Positions 53,815-63,765 of a stretch of DNA of 64,000 nucleotides are shown here, in pieces. The first letter of the stretch is position 1. The number at the start of each line of letters is the position of its first letter. The DNA lies in assembly GCF_019823065.1 (NCBI RefSeq), contig NZ_CP081966.1:5487501-5551500 (forward strand). Direction: 5' to 3'. The DNA is from Pseudomonas mosselii. Its GTDB lineage: Bacteria > Pseudomonadota > Gammaproteobacteria > Pseudomonadales > Pseudomonadaceae. The translations under genes and the position numbers were made by a program. Under the pieces are notes generated by a model. It ran no database searches. It worked only from the letters and a program-made list of their open reading frames with translations, and was not told the DNA's origin.

Positions 53815-54291
53815 ATGAGCAAGCTCGACCGCTACGACCTGAGCATCCTCGCCGAATTGCAGCGCGATGCGCGCATCTCCAACCAGGAACTGGCCGAACG
53901 CATCGGCCTGTCGCCTTCCCCGTGCTCACGTCGGGTCAAGCAGCTCGAGGACGACGGCTACATCTCGCGCCAGGTGGCCCTGCTGGACCGCAAGAAGCTC
54001 GGCCTGAGCCTGACCGCCTATGTGCTGATCGGCATGGACCGGCACACGCCCGAGCGCTTCGAGACCTTCGAGGCGGCGATTCGCAGCCTGCCTCAGGTAC
54101 TCGAGTGCAGCCTGGTCACCGGGATGGACGCCGACTACCAGCTCAAGGTGGTGGTGCCGGACATGGACCACTACCAAAAGCTGCTGCTGGGCAGCCTGAC
54201 CCGTATCGAAGGCGTGACCAGCGTACGCTCGAGCTTCGTGCTCAACCAGGTGTTGGCCAGCACCGAGCTGCCATTGACCCACCTGCGTTGA
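53815..54291 (+). CDS. Lrp/AsnC-family transcriptional regulator
   Basis: The 158-residue protein has the Lrp layout: helix-turn-helix N-E-L/Q-E-L-A-E-R-I-G-L-S-P-S-P-C-S-R-R-V at about 23-45, then an AsnC/RAM domain with V-L-E-C-S-L-V-T-G-M-D-A-D-Y. No divergent metabolic gene lies next to it, so the target is unknown. Confidence 0.92.
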   Translation: MSKLDRYDLSILAELQRDARISNQELAERIGLSPSPCSRRVKQLEDDGYISRQVALLDRKKLGLSLTAYVLIGMDRHTPERFETFEAAIRSLPQVLECSLVTGMDADYQLKVVVPDMDHYQKLLLGSLTRIEGVTSVRSSFVLNQVLASTELPLTHLR

Positions 54292-54344
54292 ATCCTCGCG
54301 CGTGCGGCGTATGATCGGGGGCTCAACCTGCCTGGAGTGAACCG

Positions 54345-54548
54345 ATGGATCCCGCAGTATTCGAAGAATGGATGATGATCGTCCTGGTCACCGTGCTGAT
54401 CGGTTTCATGGGCTTCATCGTCTGGGACCTGGCGAAGAAGTCCAAGGCCGGGCGCTTTGGCACGCTGATCCTGTTCTTTGTGCTGGGCCTTGGCGTGCTG
54501 GCGTTCATCATCAAGAGCGTGGTGGTGGGGTTTATCGAAGGGGTGTAG
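54345..54548 (+). CDS. DUF2788 small inner-membrane protein
   Basis: The 67-residue protein has two transmembrane helices (about 8-28 and 40-62) around the basic loop D-L-A-K-K-S-K-A-G-R, the pattern of DUF2788. GGAG lies about 8 bp before the ATG. Function unknown. Confidence 0.85.
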   Translation: MDPAVFEEWMMIVLVTVLIGFMGFIVWDLAKKSKAGRFGTLILFFVLGLGVLAFIIKSVVVGFIEGV

Positions 54549-54607
54549 CGGCGTTGAGGGGGCCTCGCGAAGCAAGCCTGCTCCCGCGACATGCCCCCCA
54601 ATTGCAG

Positions 54608-55237
54608 TTACAGCTGCGCCGGCACCTCGCGCCAGCAGCCCTGCTCCAGTCCCTCGATCGTCCAGTCGCCAATCCGCACTCGCACCAGGCGCAAGGTGGG
54701 CAATCCCACCGCCGCCGTCATCCGCCGCACCTGGCGATTGCGTCCTTCACGAATCACCAGCTCCAGCCAGGCGGTCGGCACACTCTTGCGAAAACGCACC
54801 GGCGGATTGCGCGGCCACAGCTCGGGCTCCTCGAGCAGACGCGCCTGGGCCGGCAACGTGGGCCCGTCGTTGAGCTCGACGCCATCACGCAGGCGCTTTA
54901 GCTGCTCCTCGCTCGGCTCACCCTCAACCTGCACCCAGTAGGTCTTGGCCAGCTTGTGCTTCGGATCGGCGATGCGCGCCTGCAGGCGCCCGTCGTTGGT
55001 CAGCAGCAGCAGGCCTTCGCTGTCCCGGTCCAGGCGCCCGGCCGGATAGATGCCGGGGATGTCGATGAAGTCCTTGAGCGTGGCCCGCCCCTCGCCGTCG
55101 CTGAACTGGGTGAGCACATCGAACGGTTTGTTGAACAGGATCAAGCGCGGCTCGGCCGGCGGCGCCTTGGGCTGGCGACGCGGGCCGGTGGGCCGCGCCG
55201 CAGGGCGGCGCGGTGTGCTACGGGGTGGCAGGGACAT
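54608..55237 (-). CDS. rluE: 23S rRNA pseudouridine synthase RluE
   Basis: The 209-residue enzyme has a basic Pro/Arg-rich N-terminus (1-30). The RsuA-family catalytic motif [14 protein letters not shown] follows (catalytic Asp at about residue 69), with K-T-Y-W-V-Q-V-E-G and [11 protein letters not shown]. It lacks an S4 domain, as RluE does, and isomerises a uridine in 23S rRNA. It is 6 bp downstream of amn on the same strand. Confidence 0.9.
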   Translation of the reverse strand: MSLPPRSTPRRPAARPTGPRRQPKAPPAEPRLILFNKPFDVLTQFSDGEGRATLKDFIDIPGIYPAGRLDRDSEGLLLLTNDGRLQARIADPKHKLAKTYWVQVEGEPSEEQLKRLRDGVELNDGPTLPAQARLLEEPELWPRNPPVRFRKSVPTAWLELVIREGRNRQVRRMTAAVGLPTLRLVRVRIGDWTIEGLEQGCWREVPAQL

Positions 55238-55243
55238 GGATCC

Positions 55244-56707
55244 TCAGCGGAACGGCGGCTCATCGAAACTGCGCAGTTTACGCGAGTGCAGCGAGTTGAG
55301 CTCGGTACGCAGCAGATCAAGGGCGGCGATGCCGATCTTCAGGTGCTGGCTGACCGCGCGGTTGTAGAAGGCGTTGGCCGACCCCGGCAGCTTGATCTCG
55401 CTGTGCAGCGGCTTGTCGGAGACACACAGCAAGGTGCCGTACGGCACGCGCAGGCGGTAGCCCTGGGCCGCGATGGTGCCGCTTTCCATGTCCACCGCCA
55501 CGGCGCGGGACAGGTTGATCAACGGACGTTCCTGGGCCCAGCGCAGTTCCCAGTTGCGGTCGTCATAGGTGAGCACGGTGCCGGTGCGCAGGCGCTTCTT
55601 GAGCTGCTCGCCACGCTCGCCGGTGACCTGCGCGGCCGCCTCCTGCAACGCCAGCTGCACCTCGGCCAGGGCCGGAATCGGGATGTTCGGCGGCACCACG
55701 CGGTCGAGGATGCCGTCGCGACGCATGTAGGCGTGGGCCAGCACGTAGTCGCCGATGGTCTGCGACTGGCGCAGGCCGCCGCAGTGGCCGATCATCAGCC
55801 AGCAGTGCGGGCGCAGTACCGCCAGGTGGTCGGTGATGTTCTTGGCGTTGGACGGGCCGACGCCGATGTTGACCAGGGTCACGCCATCGCCGTCGGCGGC
55901 GATCAGGTGGTAGGCCGGCATCTGGTAGCGGTGCCAGACCACGCTGGCGACCAGGGCCTGGGCCTCGCCGTTGTCCATGCCCTTCTCGATGACCACGTTG
56001 CCCGGCAGGACCATGCGCACGAAGCGTGGGTCCTCGCGCAACTGCTCAAGGCCATGGGCGATGAACTGGTCGACGTAGCGGTGGTAGTTGGTCAGCAGGA
56101 TCCACGGCTGCATGTGCCGCCAGTCGCTGCCGGTGTAGTGCACCAGGCGGCGCAGGGAGAAGTCCACGCGGGCGGCGTCGAACAGCGCCAGCGGCAGGGT
56201 CTCGGCGCTTTCCCAGTCGTACAGGCCATCGGCGATGTTGTCGGTGGCCGCCGACAGGTCGGTGCTGGGGAACACCCGCGCCAGTTGCGCGGCGGTGATA
56301 CCGCTGCCGGCCAGTTCGTCGCCCTGGTCGACCACGTAGGGGTAAGGGATGTTCTGCTCGCTGACGCCGACTTCCACGGTCACGGTGTAGTCGTGCATCA
56401 GCGGGCGCAGTTGCTCGAGCAGGTAGCCACGGAACGCCGCGGGCTGGGTGACGGTGACGCTGTAGGTGCCGTCCACCTGGACCTTTGCGTAGGCGCGGGT
56501 GGTGGCGGCGACTTCGCCCTGGCTGGAGTAGGTCAGGCGCAGTGCCGGGTAGCGGAACAACGCACGCTCCTCGTCGCCCGGCTCGGTGCGGTCCTTGAGG
56601 TAGCGCTTGAGGGCCTGGCTCAAGGCCCCGGTGGCCTGTTCATGCAGGGCCGCCAGACGGTCGACGGCCTGTTCGGGGGTATCAACGACTACAAACGCTT
56701 GGCTCAC
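55244..56707 (-). CDS. amn: AMP nucleosidase
   Basis: The 487-residue enzyme cleaves AMP to adenine and ribose 5-phosphate. It shows an N-terminal AMP-nucleosidase domain (about 1-170) and a purine-phosphorylase-like catalytic domain. The latter has V-N-I-G-V-G-P-S-N-A-K, I-G-H-C-G-G-L-R and V-A-V-D-M-E-S-G-T-I-A-A. Length matches Amn. It lies just upstream of rluE. Confidence 0.92.
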   Translation of the reverse strand: MSQAFVVVDTPEQAVDRLAALHEQATGALSQALKRYLKDRTEPGDEERALFRYPALRLTYSSQGEVAATTRAYAKVQVDGTYSVTVTQPAAFRGYLLEQLRPLMHDYTVTVEVGVSEQNIPYPYVVDQGDELAGSGITAAQLARVFPSTDLSAATDNIADGLYDWESAETLPLALFDAARVDFSLRRLVHYTGSDWRHMQPWILLTNYHRYVDQFIAHGLEQLREDPRFVRMVLPGNVVIEKGMDNGEAQALVASVVWHRYQMPAYHLIAADGDGVTLVNIGVGPSNAKNITDHLAVLRPHCWLMIGHCGGLRQSQTIGDYVLAHAYMRRDGILDRVVPPNIPIPALAEVQLALQEAAAQVTGERGEQLKKRLRTGTVLTYDDRNWELRWAQERPLINLSRAVAVDMESGTIAAQGYRLRVPYGTLLCVSDKPLHSEIKLPGSANAFYNRAVSQHLKIGIAALDLLRTELNSLHSRKLRSFDEPPFR

Positions 56708-56784
56708 ACTGGGCTTCCTGTCTTAGGGGATGCATGACAGCCATCTTGCCTGCGTTGCCGGGCAAATACACCCCCACGAGGGCG

Positions 56785-58437
56785 TTACCCGGCCCACGCA
56801 GGCGTGGCCCTGGCCACCAGCGCCTCGGCGTCCACGCCGCGTGGCAACGCGCCATACACCCGCCCGCCGCCGCCCAGGCGACTGCCGATGAACGCATCGC
56901 TCACCGTGGCATTGCCCGCCTCGAGCAGCAGCTTGGCCTGCAGCGCCACGGCGATGTCCTCGGTCAGTTGCCGGGCGCGGTACTGGATATCACCGGTATC
57001 GGCGAAGGCACCCTTGAGGTTGCCGATGAACGCCGCCAGCCGCGGATCGCCATGGCCGTCTCCCAACTCACAGAACAGCGCCTCGAGCACGCCCGGCTCC
57101 TTCGACAAGGCCCGCAGCACGTCCAGGCACTGCACGTTGCCCGAGCCCTCCCAGGTCGAGTTGACCGGCGCCTCGCGGTACAGCCGCGGCAGGATGCTGT
57201 CCTCGACATAGCCGGCGCCGCCCAGGCACTCGGCGGCCTCGTTGATCATCCCGGGGGCGCGCTTGCAGATCCAGTACTTGCCCACGGCCGTGACCAGGCG
57301 GGCAAAGTGCGCCTGCTGCGGGTCGTCGAGGCGGTCCAGGGCCTGGCCCATGCGCAGGCTCAGGGCCAGGGCGGCCTCGCTCTCCAGGGCCAGGTCGGCC
57401 AGCACGTTCTGCATCAGCGGCTGCTCGGCCAGCACGCGCCCGCCGACCTTACGGTGGGCGCAGTGGTGCGCGGCCTGGGTCAGGGCCTGGCGCATCAGGG
57501 CGCTGGAGCCGACCATGCAGTCGAAGCGGGTCATGGCCACCATCTCGATGATGGTCGGCACGCCGCGCCCCTCCTCGCCGATCATCCAGGCCAGGGCACC
57601 GCGGAACTCCACCTCGCTGGAGGCGTTGGAACAGTTGCCCAGCTTGTTCTTCAGGCGCTGGATGTAGAACTGGTTGCGGTTGTCGTCGGGCCGGTGGCGC
57701 GGCAGCAGGAAGCAGCTCAGGCCCTTTTCGGTCTGGGCCAGGGTGAGGAAGGCGTCGCACATGGGCGCCGAACAGAACCACTTGTGCCCCACCAGCTCAT
57801 AGGGCTGGCCCGGGCCGGGCGTGCCCACCGGGTAGGCGCGGGTGGTGTTGGCGCGAACATCGGTGCCGCCCTGTTTCTCGGTCATGGCCATGCCGATGGT
57901 GACACCGGCCTTGTGCCGGTCGCCGACGTTGCGCGGGTCGTATTCACGGGCCAGGACTTTCGGCAGCCAGTAGCCGGCAAGCTCGGGTTGCAAGCGCAGG
58001 GCCGGCACGGCGGCGAAGGTCATGGTCAGCGGACAGCCGGTACCGGCTTCGGCCTGGCTGTGCAGGTAGGTCATCGAGGCCCGCGCCACATGGGCGCCGT
58101 CCCTTGGCTCGGCCCAGGGTAGCGAGGGCAGGCCGTGCTCGACGGCGGTGCGCATCAGCTGATGATAGGCGGGATGAAACTCCACCAGGTCGATACGGTG
58201 GCCATAGCGGTCATGGCTGCTGAACTCGGGTTTGTGGGCATTGGCCAGGAAACCCGCAGCCATCAGCGGACCACCGGCCAGGGCGCCGTAGGCGTCGATC
58301 CGCGATTCGGCCCAGCCGGCGCCGAACCGGCGCGACCACTCCTGCAGGGGCTGATCGAGGCGATACAGGTTGGCGCCGTCCAGGGACGGCGGCTGGTTGG
58401 TGACTTCGTGGGTTTCAGCGAACTGGTGCAGGTTCAT
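56785..58437 (-). CDS. AidB-type acyl-CoA dehydrogenase family protein
   Basis: The protein is 550 residues from ATG 58437, with AGGAGG 6 bp upstream. It is longer than ordinary acyl-CoA dehydrogenases and has the AidB features G-M-A-M-T-E-K-Q-G-G-T-D-V-R, H-K-W-F-C-S-A-P-M and E-C-L-G-G-A-G-Y. It binds FAD. AidB is part of the adaptive response to alkylation in E. coli; here a role in DNA protection or in branched acyl-CoA oxidation cannot be separated from sequence. Confidence 0.87.
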   Translation of the reverse strand: MNLHQFAETHEVTNQPPSLDGANLYRLDQPLQEWSRRFGAGWAESRIDAYGALAGGPLMAAGFLANAHKPEFSSHDRYGHRIDLVEFHPAYHQLMRTAVEHGLPSLPWAEPRDGAHVARASMTYLHSQAEAGTGCPLTMTFAAVPALRLQPELAGYWLPKVLAREYDPRNVGDRHKAGVTIGMAMTEKQGGTDVRANTTRAYPVGTPGPGQPYELVGHKWFCSAPMCDAFLTLAQTEKGLSCFLLPRHRPDDNRNQFYIQRLKNKLGNCSNASSEVEFRGALAWMIGEEGRGVPTIIEMVAMTRFDCMVGSSALMRQALTQAAHHCAHRKVGGRVLAEQPLMQNVLADLALESEAALALSLRMGQALDRLDDPQQAHFARLVTAVGKYWICKRAPGMINEAAECLGGAGYVEDSILPRLYREAPVNSTWEGSGNVQCLDVLRALSKEPGVLEALFCELGDGHGDPRLAAFIGNLKGAFADTGDIQYRARQLTEDIAVALQAKLLLEAGNATVSDAFIGSRLGGGGRVYGALPRGVDAEALVARATPAWAG

Positions 58438-58575
58438 CGGCGGCCTCCTGGATCCGGTCATGCCTGGATAACCCAGTGAAGCACCGCAGGCCCTCGAGTC
58501 AAAGTGACAAAACGGACTACATGGGGGCGCTTCGCGCCCTCAAACCCTGCGCAGTCCCTGTAACCAACGGACTCG

Positions 58576-60567
58576 TCAGAAGCGCTCCATCCCCGAAACG
58601 GCACGCGTCGGCGGTATCTGCACCTGCGCCACCGCGAGGGCCAGGGTCAGCTCGAAGCGGCTGCCCAGCCCCGGCGTCGACTCATGGGACAGCTGCGCAC
58701 CGATCAACTCGCCCAGTTGCCGGCAGATCGACAGGCCGATGCCCAGCCCGCCGTAACTCCGGGTCATCGAGCCGTCCACCTGCGAAAAGCGCTGGTACAG
58801 CACCGCCTGGTCCAGGTCGTCGAAGCCGATGCCGCTGTCGCTGACCGTGAGGCTCAGGACCAAGCTGTCCGGCCCGGTGCGCCGGCCACGGGCCTGCACG
58901 GTGACACCGCCCTGATGGGTGAACTTCAGCCCGTTATCCACCAGGCAGGCGAGGCAGCGGGCGAGCTTCTGCGCATCGCCGACCAGGCTGTCGGGCAGGT
59001 CGGCGGGGATGTCCAGGCTCAGGTACAGGCCCTTGGCCAGCGCCTGGCTGGCATAGCCGGCGCGCAGTTCCTGGAGCAGGCGTCGCAGGCTGAACGCCAT
59101 GCCCTGGTTGCGCAGGCGCCCGGCCTGCAGTTCGGTGAGGATCAGGATGTCGTCAACCATCGCCATCATGTCCTGGGCGGAACCTGTGGCGGTGCGATGG
59201 TACTGGGCCTGCTCGGCGCTCATGGGCAAGGTATGCAGCAGCTCCAGCGATCCAATCACGCCGTTCATCGGCGTGCGCAGTTCATGGGTCACGGTGGCCA
59301 GGAACTCGTCCTTGAGCCGGTTGCTACGCGCCAGTTGCAGGTTCAGTTGTTCCAGGGTGCGCCCGGTCTCGCGCAGGGTCTGTGCCTGCTGCTCGCGCAG
59401 GCTGTTGATGCGGTCGGCCAGGGCCAGCGACAGCAGCGCTACCTCCAGTGCCGAGCCGAGCTGGCTGGCGTACATGGTAATGAACACGTTGGGCAGGTAG
59501 CCCAACACCATCAGGGTGTTGACCAACCCGCCAACGAGGAAGGCGGTCCAGGCGATGATGAACCAGCGCGCCACGCGCAAACCGCGCCACCAGGCATAGA
59601 GCCCGGCGCTGAAGATACCGACGGTGAACAGCAGCGCCAACACCGTGGCCATGCGCAGCGCCACACCGTAGCGCAAGCTCACTGCCAGCACCATGACCAG
59701 CGCGCCGCCGGCCATCAACCCCTTGAGCAGGCGGTCGAAGCCCCGGCTGAGGCTGCCAAGTTGCAGGAAGTGGCGGGCGAACTGGCAGCCGAACAGCCCG
59801 GCGGCACCGATGAACAACGGAGTGGCGGCGTTGGCCCACCACGGGCTGTCGGGCCAGAAATAGGCGATGCCAGCGCCGTTGACCGACACCTGGTAGAGAC
59901 CGAACGAAGCGATATAAAGGATGTAGTACAGGTAGCTGACATCACGCACGCTGAGGTAGATGAACAGGTTGTACACCAGCATCACCAGCAGCACGCCGTA
60001 AATCATGCCCAGCACGTAAAGGCGTGTGGGCTGGTCTTCCAGGTAGGCCTCGGCCGACCACAAAGTCAGCGGCGCCTGGATCGAGCCCTGGCTGTGCAGG
60101 CGCAGGTAGGCGGTGGTCGCCTGGCCGGGCTGCAGCGGCAATTCGAACAGGTAGTTGTTCTGGCGAATCTCCCGGCTGGCATAGGGCAGCGCGTCACCGG
60201 TGCGCCGGGCCAGGCGATAGGTGCCCTGAGCATCCGGCAGGTAGAGTTCCAGGTGATCCAGCGGCGGATAGGCGAGTTCCAGCAGCCACTGGCGTGGCGC
60301 AGCCGAAGGGGCGGCGGCATAGGCAAGATCGACCCGCAGCCAGAACACCGACGTGGAGTAGCCCGCATTGAGCACGTCGTCCTGATGCGCCTGGAAGCGC
60401 CCGGCGAACGCCGCGGAACTGACCTGGGCGATGCTGGCGCTGCCATCGTGGTCTTCATAGACCTGCATGTACCGACCCAGCGGCAGGCGTCCGGTGGCGT
60501 CGTCGAATTCGACCGCTCCGGCCAGCACGGGCAAGCAGCCCAGAAGCACAATCAGCAAATAGCGCAT
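58576..60567 (-). CDS. 7TMR-DISM sensor histidine kinase
   Basis: The 663-residue membrane sensor has a signal peptide (1-18), a periplasmic 7TMR-DISMED2-like ligand domain (about 20-165) and seven transmembrane helices (about 180-385). A coiled linker leads to a HisKA domain with V-T-H-E-L-R-T-P-M-N-G (phospho-His near 425) and a HATPase with N-G-L-K-F-T, D-S-G-I-G-F and G-L-G-I-G-L. Unlike RetS or LadS it has no receiver domain. The partner response regulator is not in the window. Confidence 0.9.
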   Translation of the reverse strand: MRYLLIVLLGCLPVLAGAVEFDDATGRLPLGRYMQVYEDHDGSASIAQVSSAAFAGRFQAHQDDVLNAGYSTSVFWLRVDLAYAAAPSAAPRQWLLELAYPPLDHLELYLPDAQGTYRLARRTGDALPYASREIRQNNYLFELPLQPGQATTAYLRLHSQGSIQAPLTLWSAEAYLEDQPTRLYVLGMIYGVLLVMLVYNLFIYLSVRDVSYLYYILYIASFGLYQVSVNGAGIAYFWPDSPWWANAATPLFIGAAGLFGCQFARHFLQLGSLSRGFDRLLKGLMAGGALVMVLAVSLRYGVALRMATVLALLFTVGIFSAGLYAWWRGLRVARWFIIAWTAFLVGGLVNTLMVLGYLPNVFITMYASQLGSALEVALLSLALADRINSLREQQAQTLRETGRTLEQLNLQLARSNRLKDEFLATVTHELRTPMNGVIGSLELLHTLPMSAEQAQYHRTATGSAQDMMAMVDDILILTELQAGRLRNQGMAFSLRRLLQELRAGYASQALAKGLYLSLDIPADLPDSLVGDAQKLARCLACLVDNGLKFTHQGGVTVQARGRRTGPDSLVLSLTVSDSGIGFDDLDQAVLYQRFSQVDGSMTRSYGGLGIGLSICRQLGELIGAQLSHESTPGLGSRFELTLALAVAQVQIPPTRAVSGMERF

Positions 60568-60832
60568 ACAGCCCCAGCATGGCCTGTCCGGTCGCGTCGC
60601 GGTTGCCTCCCATCCCTTTGAGACGACGTGATCCAGCAGAACCCATTTATCGAGTTATCCGAGCACTCTAGCATAGCCTCCAGCACTGGCAATGAGCCAC
60701 CCAGATTTTGAACGCAGAGGCTCTAGAATGCATATTTCAGAATATACAGCCAGGCCAAACTGACCACATGATCAGCAATTCTCTCGCCGCGAGCGAACCG
60801 CAGAAAAAGGTTTGGTGATAAGCTCGCCGACC

Positions 60833-61630
60833 ATGAATACCTACAGCTCCCGCCCCGTTGTCCTCTGTCTCTCCGGCCACGACCCCAGTGGTGGCGCCGG
60901 GCTGCAGGCAGATATCGAAGCCCTGATCGCCCAGGGCTGTCACGCCGCGCCCGCCGTGACAGCCCTGACCGTGCAGGATACCGTCAACGTTTCCGACTTC
61001 CGCGTGCTCGACCGCGAGTGGGTCTTGGCCCAGGCCAACGCCGTGCTGGCCGATTCCACGGTGGCCGCGGTGAAGCTGGGCATGCTCGGCTCGATCGAGA
61101 TGGTCGACACCGTCGCCGAACTGCTCGGCGCCCATCCGCACCTGCCACTGGTCTGCGACCCGGTGCTGCGCGCCGGCGGCGGCGGTCGCCTGGGCAAGGA
61201 CGAGGTCGGCTACGCGCTGCGCGAACGCCTGCTGCCGCTGGCCACCATTGCCACGCCGAACCTGCCGGAGGCGCGTATCCTGGCGGAACTGCCTGAAGGC
61301 ACCGCGGACGAATGCGCCGAAAAGCTGCTGCCGTTCTGTAGACACCTGCTGATCACCGGCGGTCACGGCGACGAAGTGGAAATTCACAACCGCCTGTATA
61401 GCCGCGACGACCAGCAGCACACCTGGACTTGCCAGCGCCTGCCTGGCAGCTACCACGGCTCGGGCTGCACCCTGGCCAGCGCCCTGGCCGGCCGCCTGGC
61501 CCTGGGCGAAAATTTGACCAGCGCCGTGCGCAGCGCCCTGGACTACACCTGGCGGACCCTGCGCGACGCCGAACAACTGGGCAAGGGCCAGTACGTGCCG
61601 CGCCGCCTGCCCCTGGATTTCTGTTCCTGA
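60833..61630 (+). CDS. thiD: Hydroxymethylpyrimidine/phosphomethylpyrimidine kinase
   Basis: The 265-residue kinase phosphorylates HMP and HMP-P in thiamine synthesis. It has the [14 protein letters not shown] opening, [14 protein letters not shown] and the G-S-G-C-T-L-A-S-A anion hole. ATG 60833 gives the family N-terminus M-N-T-Y; in-frame TTG (60812) and GTG (60815) lie near an AAAAGG, so the start is not fully certain. No TPP riboswitch was seen in the 265-bp upstream gap. It is followed by thiE 14 bp later. Confidence 0.92.
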   Translation: MNTYSSRPVVLCLSGHDPSGGAGLQADIEALIAQGCHAAPAVTALTVQDTVNVSDFRVLDREWVLAQANAVLADSTVAAVKLGMLGSIEMVDTVAELLGAHPHLPLVCDPVLRAGGGGRLGKDEVGYALRERLLPLATIATPNLPEARILAELPEGTADECAEKLLPFCRHLLITGGHGDEVEIHNRLYSRDDQQHTWTCQRLPGSYHGSGCTLASALAGRLALGENLTSAVRSALDYTWRTLRDAEQLGKGQYVPRRLPLDFCS

Positions 61631-61644
61631 CTCGAGGCTACCCG

Positions 61645-62268
61645 ATGACGCTCCGCGGTCTGTATGCCATCACCGACAGCCAGCTGCTCGCCGGCCGTTT
61701 TCTGAGCCATGTCGAGGCAGCACTCGAAGGCGGTGTCTGCCTGCTGCAGTACCGCGACAAGAGCGAAGACGCCGGACGTCGCCTGCGCGAAGCTGAAGCG
61801 CTGACCAAGCTTTGCGAACGCTACGGCACTCAGTTGATCATCAACGACGACGCCGAACTGGCCGCGCGCCTGGGCGTCGGCGTGCACCTGGGCCAGACCG
61901 ACGGCCCGCTCACCCCGGCACGCGCCCTGCTCGGCCGCCAGGCGATCATCGGCTCGACCTGCCACGCCAGCCTCGACCTCGCGCAGCAGGCCGCCAGCGA
62001 AGGCGCCAGCTATGTCGCCTTCGGTCGCTTTTTCAATTCCGTCACCAAACCGGGCGCGCCCGCCGCCAGCGTCGAACTGCTGGAACAAGCCCGCGCCCAG
62101 GTCAAGCTGCCGATCGCCGTCATCGGCGGCATCACCCTCGACAACGCCGCCCCGCTGGTCGCCCATGGCGCCGACCTGCTGGCGGTGATCCACGGCCTGT
62201 TCGGTGCCGACAGCGCGCAGGAAGTCACCCGCCGCGCCCGCGCCTTCAACGCCCTGTTCGTTTCCTGA
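61645..62268 (+). CDS. thiE: Thiamine phosphate synthase
   Basis: The 207-residue TIM-barrel enzyme joins HMP-PP and thiazole phosphate to thiamine phosphate. It has L-Y-A-I-T-D, L-Q-Y-R-D-K, I-I-N-D-D, H-L-G-Q-T-D, I-G-S-T-C-H and V-I-G-G-I-T. It sits between thiD and hemL with short gaps, forming an operon. Confidence 0.94.
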   Translation: MTLRGLYAITDSQLLAGRFLSHVEAALEGGVCLLQYRDKSEDAGRRLREAEALTKLCERYGTQLIINDDAELAARLGVGVHLGQTDGPLTPARALLGRQAIIGSTCHASLDLAQQAASEGASYVAFGRFFNSVTKPGAPAASVELLEQARAQVKLPIAVIGGITLDNAAPLVAHGADLLAVIHGLFGADSAQEVTRRARAFNALFVS

Positions 62269-62285
62269 TTTCGAGAGAAGACTCC

Positions 62286-63569
62286 ATGTCCCGTTCCGAA
62301 GCCCTGTTCGCCCAAGCCCAGAAACACATCCCCGGCGGCGTCAACTCGCCGGTGCGCGCCTTCAAGAGCGTCGGCGGCACCCCGTTGTTCTTCAAGCACG
62401 CCGAAGGCGCCTACGTCATCGACGAGGACGACAAGCGTTATGTCGACTATGTCGGTTCCTGGGGCCCGATGATTCTCGGCCACGGCCACCCCGACGTGCT
62501 GGATGCCGTGCGCAGACAACTCGAGCACGGCCTGTCCTACGGCGCGCCGACCGCCATGGAAACCGAGATGGCCGACCTGGTCTGCTCGATCGTGCCGTCG
62601 ATGGAGATGGTGCGCATGGTCAGCTCCGGCACCGAGGCGACCATGAGCGCCATCCGCCTGGCCCGTGGCTACACCGGCCGCGACGCCATCATCAAGTTCG
62701 AGGGCTGCTACCACGGTCACTCCGACAGCCTGCTGGTCAAGGCCGGTTCCGGCCTGCTGACCCAAGGCGTGCCAAGCTCGGCCGGGGTGCCGGCGGACTT
62801 CGCCAAGCACACCCTGACCCTGCCGTTCAACGACATCGCCGCCGTCGAGAAGACCCTGGCCGACGTCGGCCAGAGCGTCGCCTGCATCATCGTCGAGCCC
62901 GTGGCCGGCAACATGAACTGCGTCCCCCCGGCGCCGGGCTTCCTCGAAGGCCTGCGTACGCTGTGCGACCAGCATGGCGTGGTACTGATCTTCGATGAAG
63001 TGATGACCGGCTTCCGTGTGTCGCTGGGTGGCGCCCAGGGCCACTACGGCATCACCCCGGACCTGTCGACCTTCGGCAAGATCGTCGGCGGCGGCATGCC
63101 GGTCGGCTGCTTCGGCGGCAAGCGTGAAATCATGGGTTGCATCGCCCCGCTGGGTCCGGTCTACCAGGCCGGCACCCTGTCGGGCAACCCGCTGGCGATG
63201 GCCGCGGGCCTGACCACCCTGAAGCTGATCAGCCGCCCGGGCTTCCATGACGAGCTGAGCGCCTTCACCAGCCGCATGCTCGATGGCCTGCAACAACGCG
63301 CCGATGCCGCCGGCATCCCATTCGTCACCACCCAGGCGGGCGCCATGTTCGGCCTGTACTTCAGCGGTGCCGACGACATCGTCACCTTCGACGACGTGAT
63401 GGCAAGCGATGCCGAGCGTTTCAAGCGTTTCTTCCACCTGATGCTCGACGGCGGCGTGTACCTGGCGCCAAGCGCCTTCGAGGCGGGCTTCACCTCCATC
63501 GCCCATGGCGACAAGGAACTGCAGATCACCCTGGACGCCGCCGAAAAGGCCTTCGCTGCCCTGAAGTAA
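62286..63569 (+). CDS. hemL: Glutamate-1-semialdehyde 2,1-aminomutase
   Basis: The 427-residue PLP enzyme converts glutamate-1-semialdehyde to 5-aminolevulinate, the first committed tetrapyrrole precursor. It shows the HemL opening [33 protein letters not shown] and the PLP lysine in T-F-G-K-I-V-G-G-G. It starts 17 bp after thiE and is followed by a palindrome. Confidence 0.95.
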   Translation: MSRSEALFAQAQKHIPGGVNSPVRAFKSVGGTPLFFKHAEGAYVIDEDDKRYVDYVGSWGPMILGHGHPDVLDAVRRQLEHGLSYGAPTAMETEMADLVCSIVPSMEMVRMVSSGTEATMSAIRLARGYTGRDAIIKFEGCYHGHSDSLLVKAGSGLLTQGVPSSAGVPADFAKHTLTLPFNDIAAVEKTLADVGQSVACIIVEPVAGNMNCVPPAPGFLEGLRTLCDQHGVVLIFDEVMTGFRVSLGGAQGHYGITPDLSTFGKIVGGGMPVGCFGGKREIMGCIAPLGPVYQAGTLSGNPLAMAAGLTTLKLISRPGFHDELSAFTSRMLDGLQQRADAAGIPFVTTQAGAMFGLYFSGADDIVTFDDVMASDAERFKRFFHLMLDGGVYLAPSAFEAGFTSIAHGDKELQITLDAAEKAFAALK

Positions 63570-63580
63570 ATAGCTGCCCC

Positions 63581-63615
63581 CCTTTGTGGGAGCTGCCTTG
63601 CCGCTCCCGCAAAGG
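63581..63615. repeat. REP-like palindrome / possible terminator after hemL
   Basis: CCTTTGTGGGAGC and GCTCCCGCAAAGG form a 13-bp stem with one G-U-type mismatch and a 9-nt loop, 12 bp after the hemL stop. It has the GTGGGAGC core of P. putida-group REP elements but no U-tract, so it may serve both as REP and as transcript end. Confidence 0.5.
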
Positions 63616-63765
63616 TCAGTACCATCAATAAATCCCCATGCGCAATCAGTTGGCTCCCTCAACCCAGTAGAAATCTGAGTAAAACTTTGTAAGGTAGGCG
63701 CTGCTTATCCCATAATGTGCCACCAGAGACATTGGCCGTAGCTTTGCAGAGGTAAGTCGATCCCC

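Noticed and set aside
60568..60832. Possible TPP riboswitch upstream of thiD
   Set aside because: The conserved CUGAGA-type and ACCUGA blocks of the thi-box were not found.
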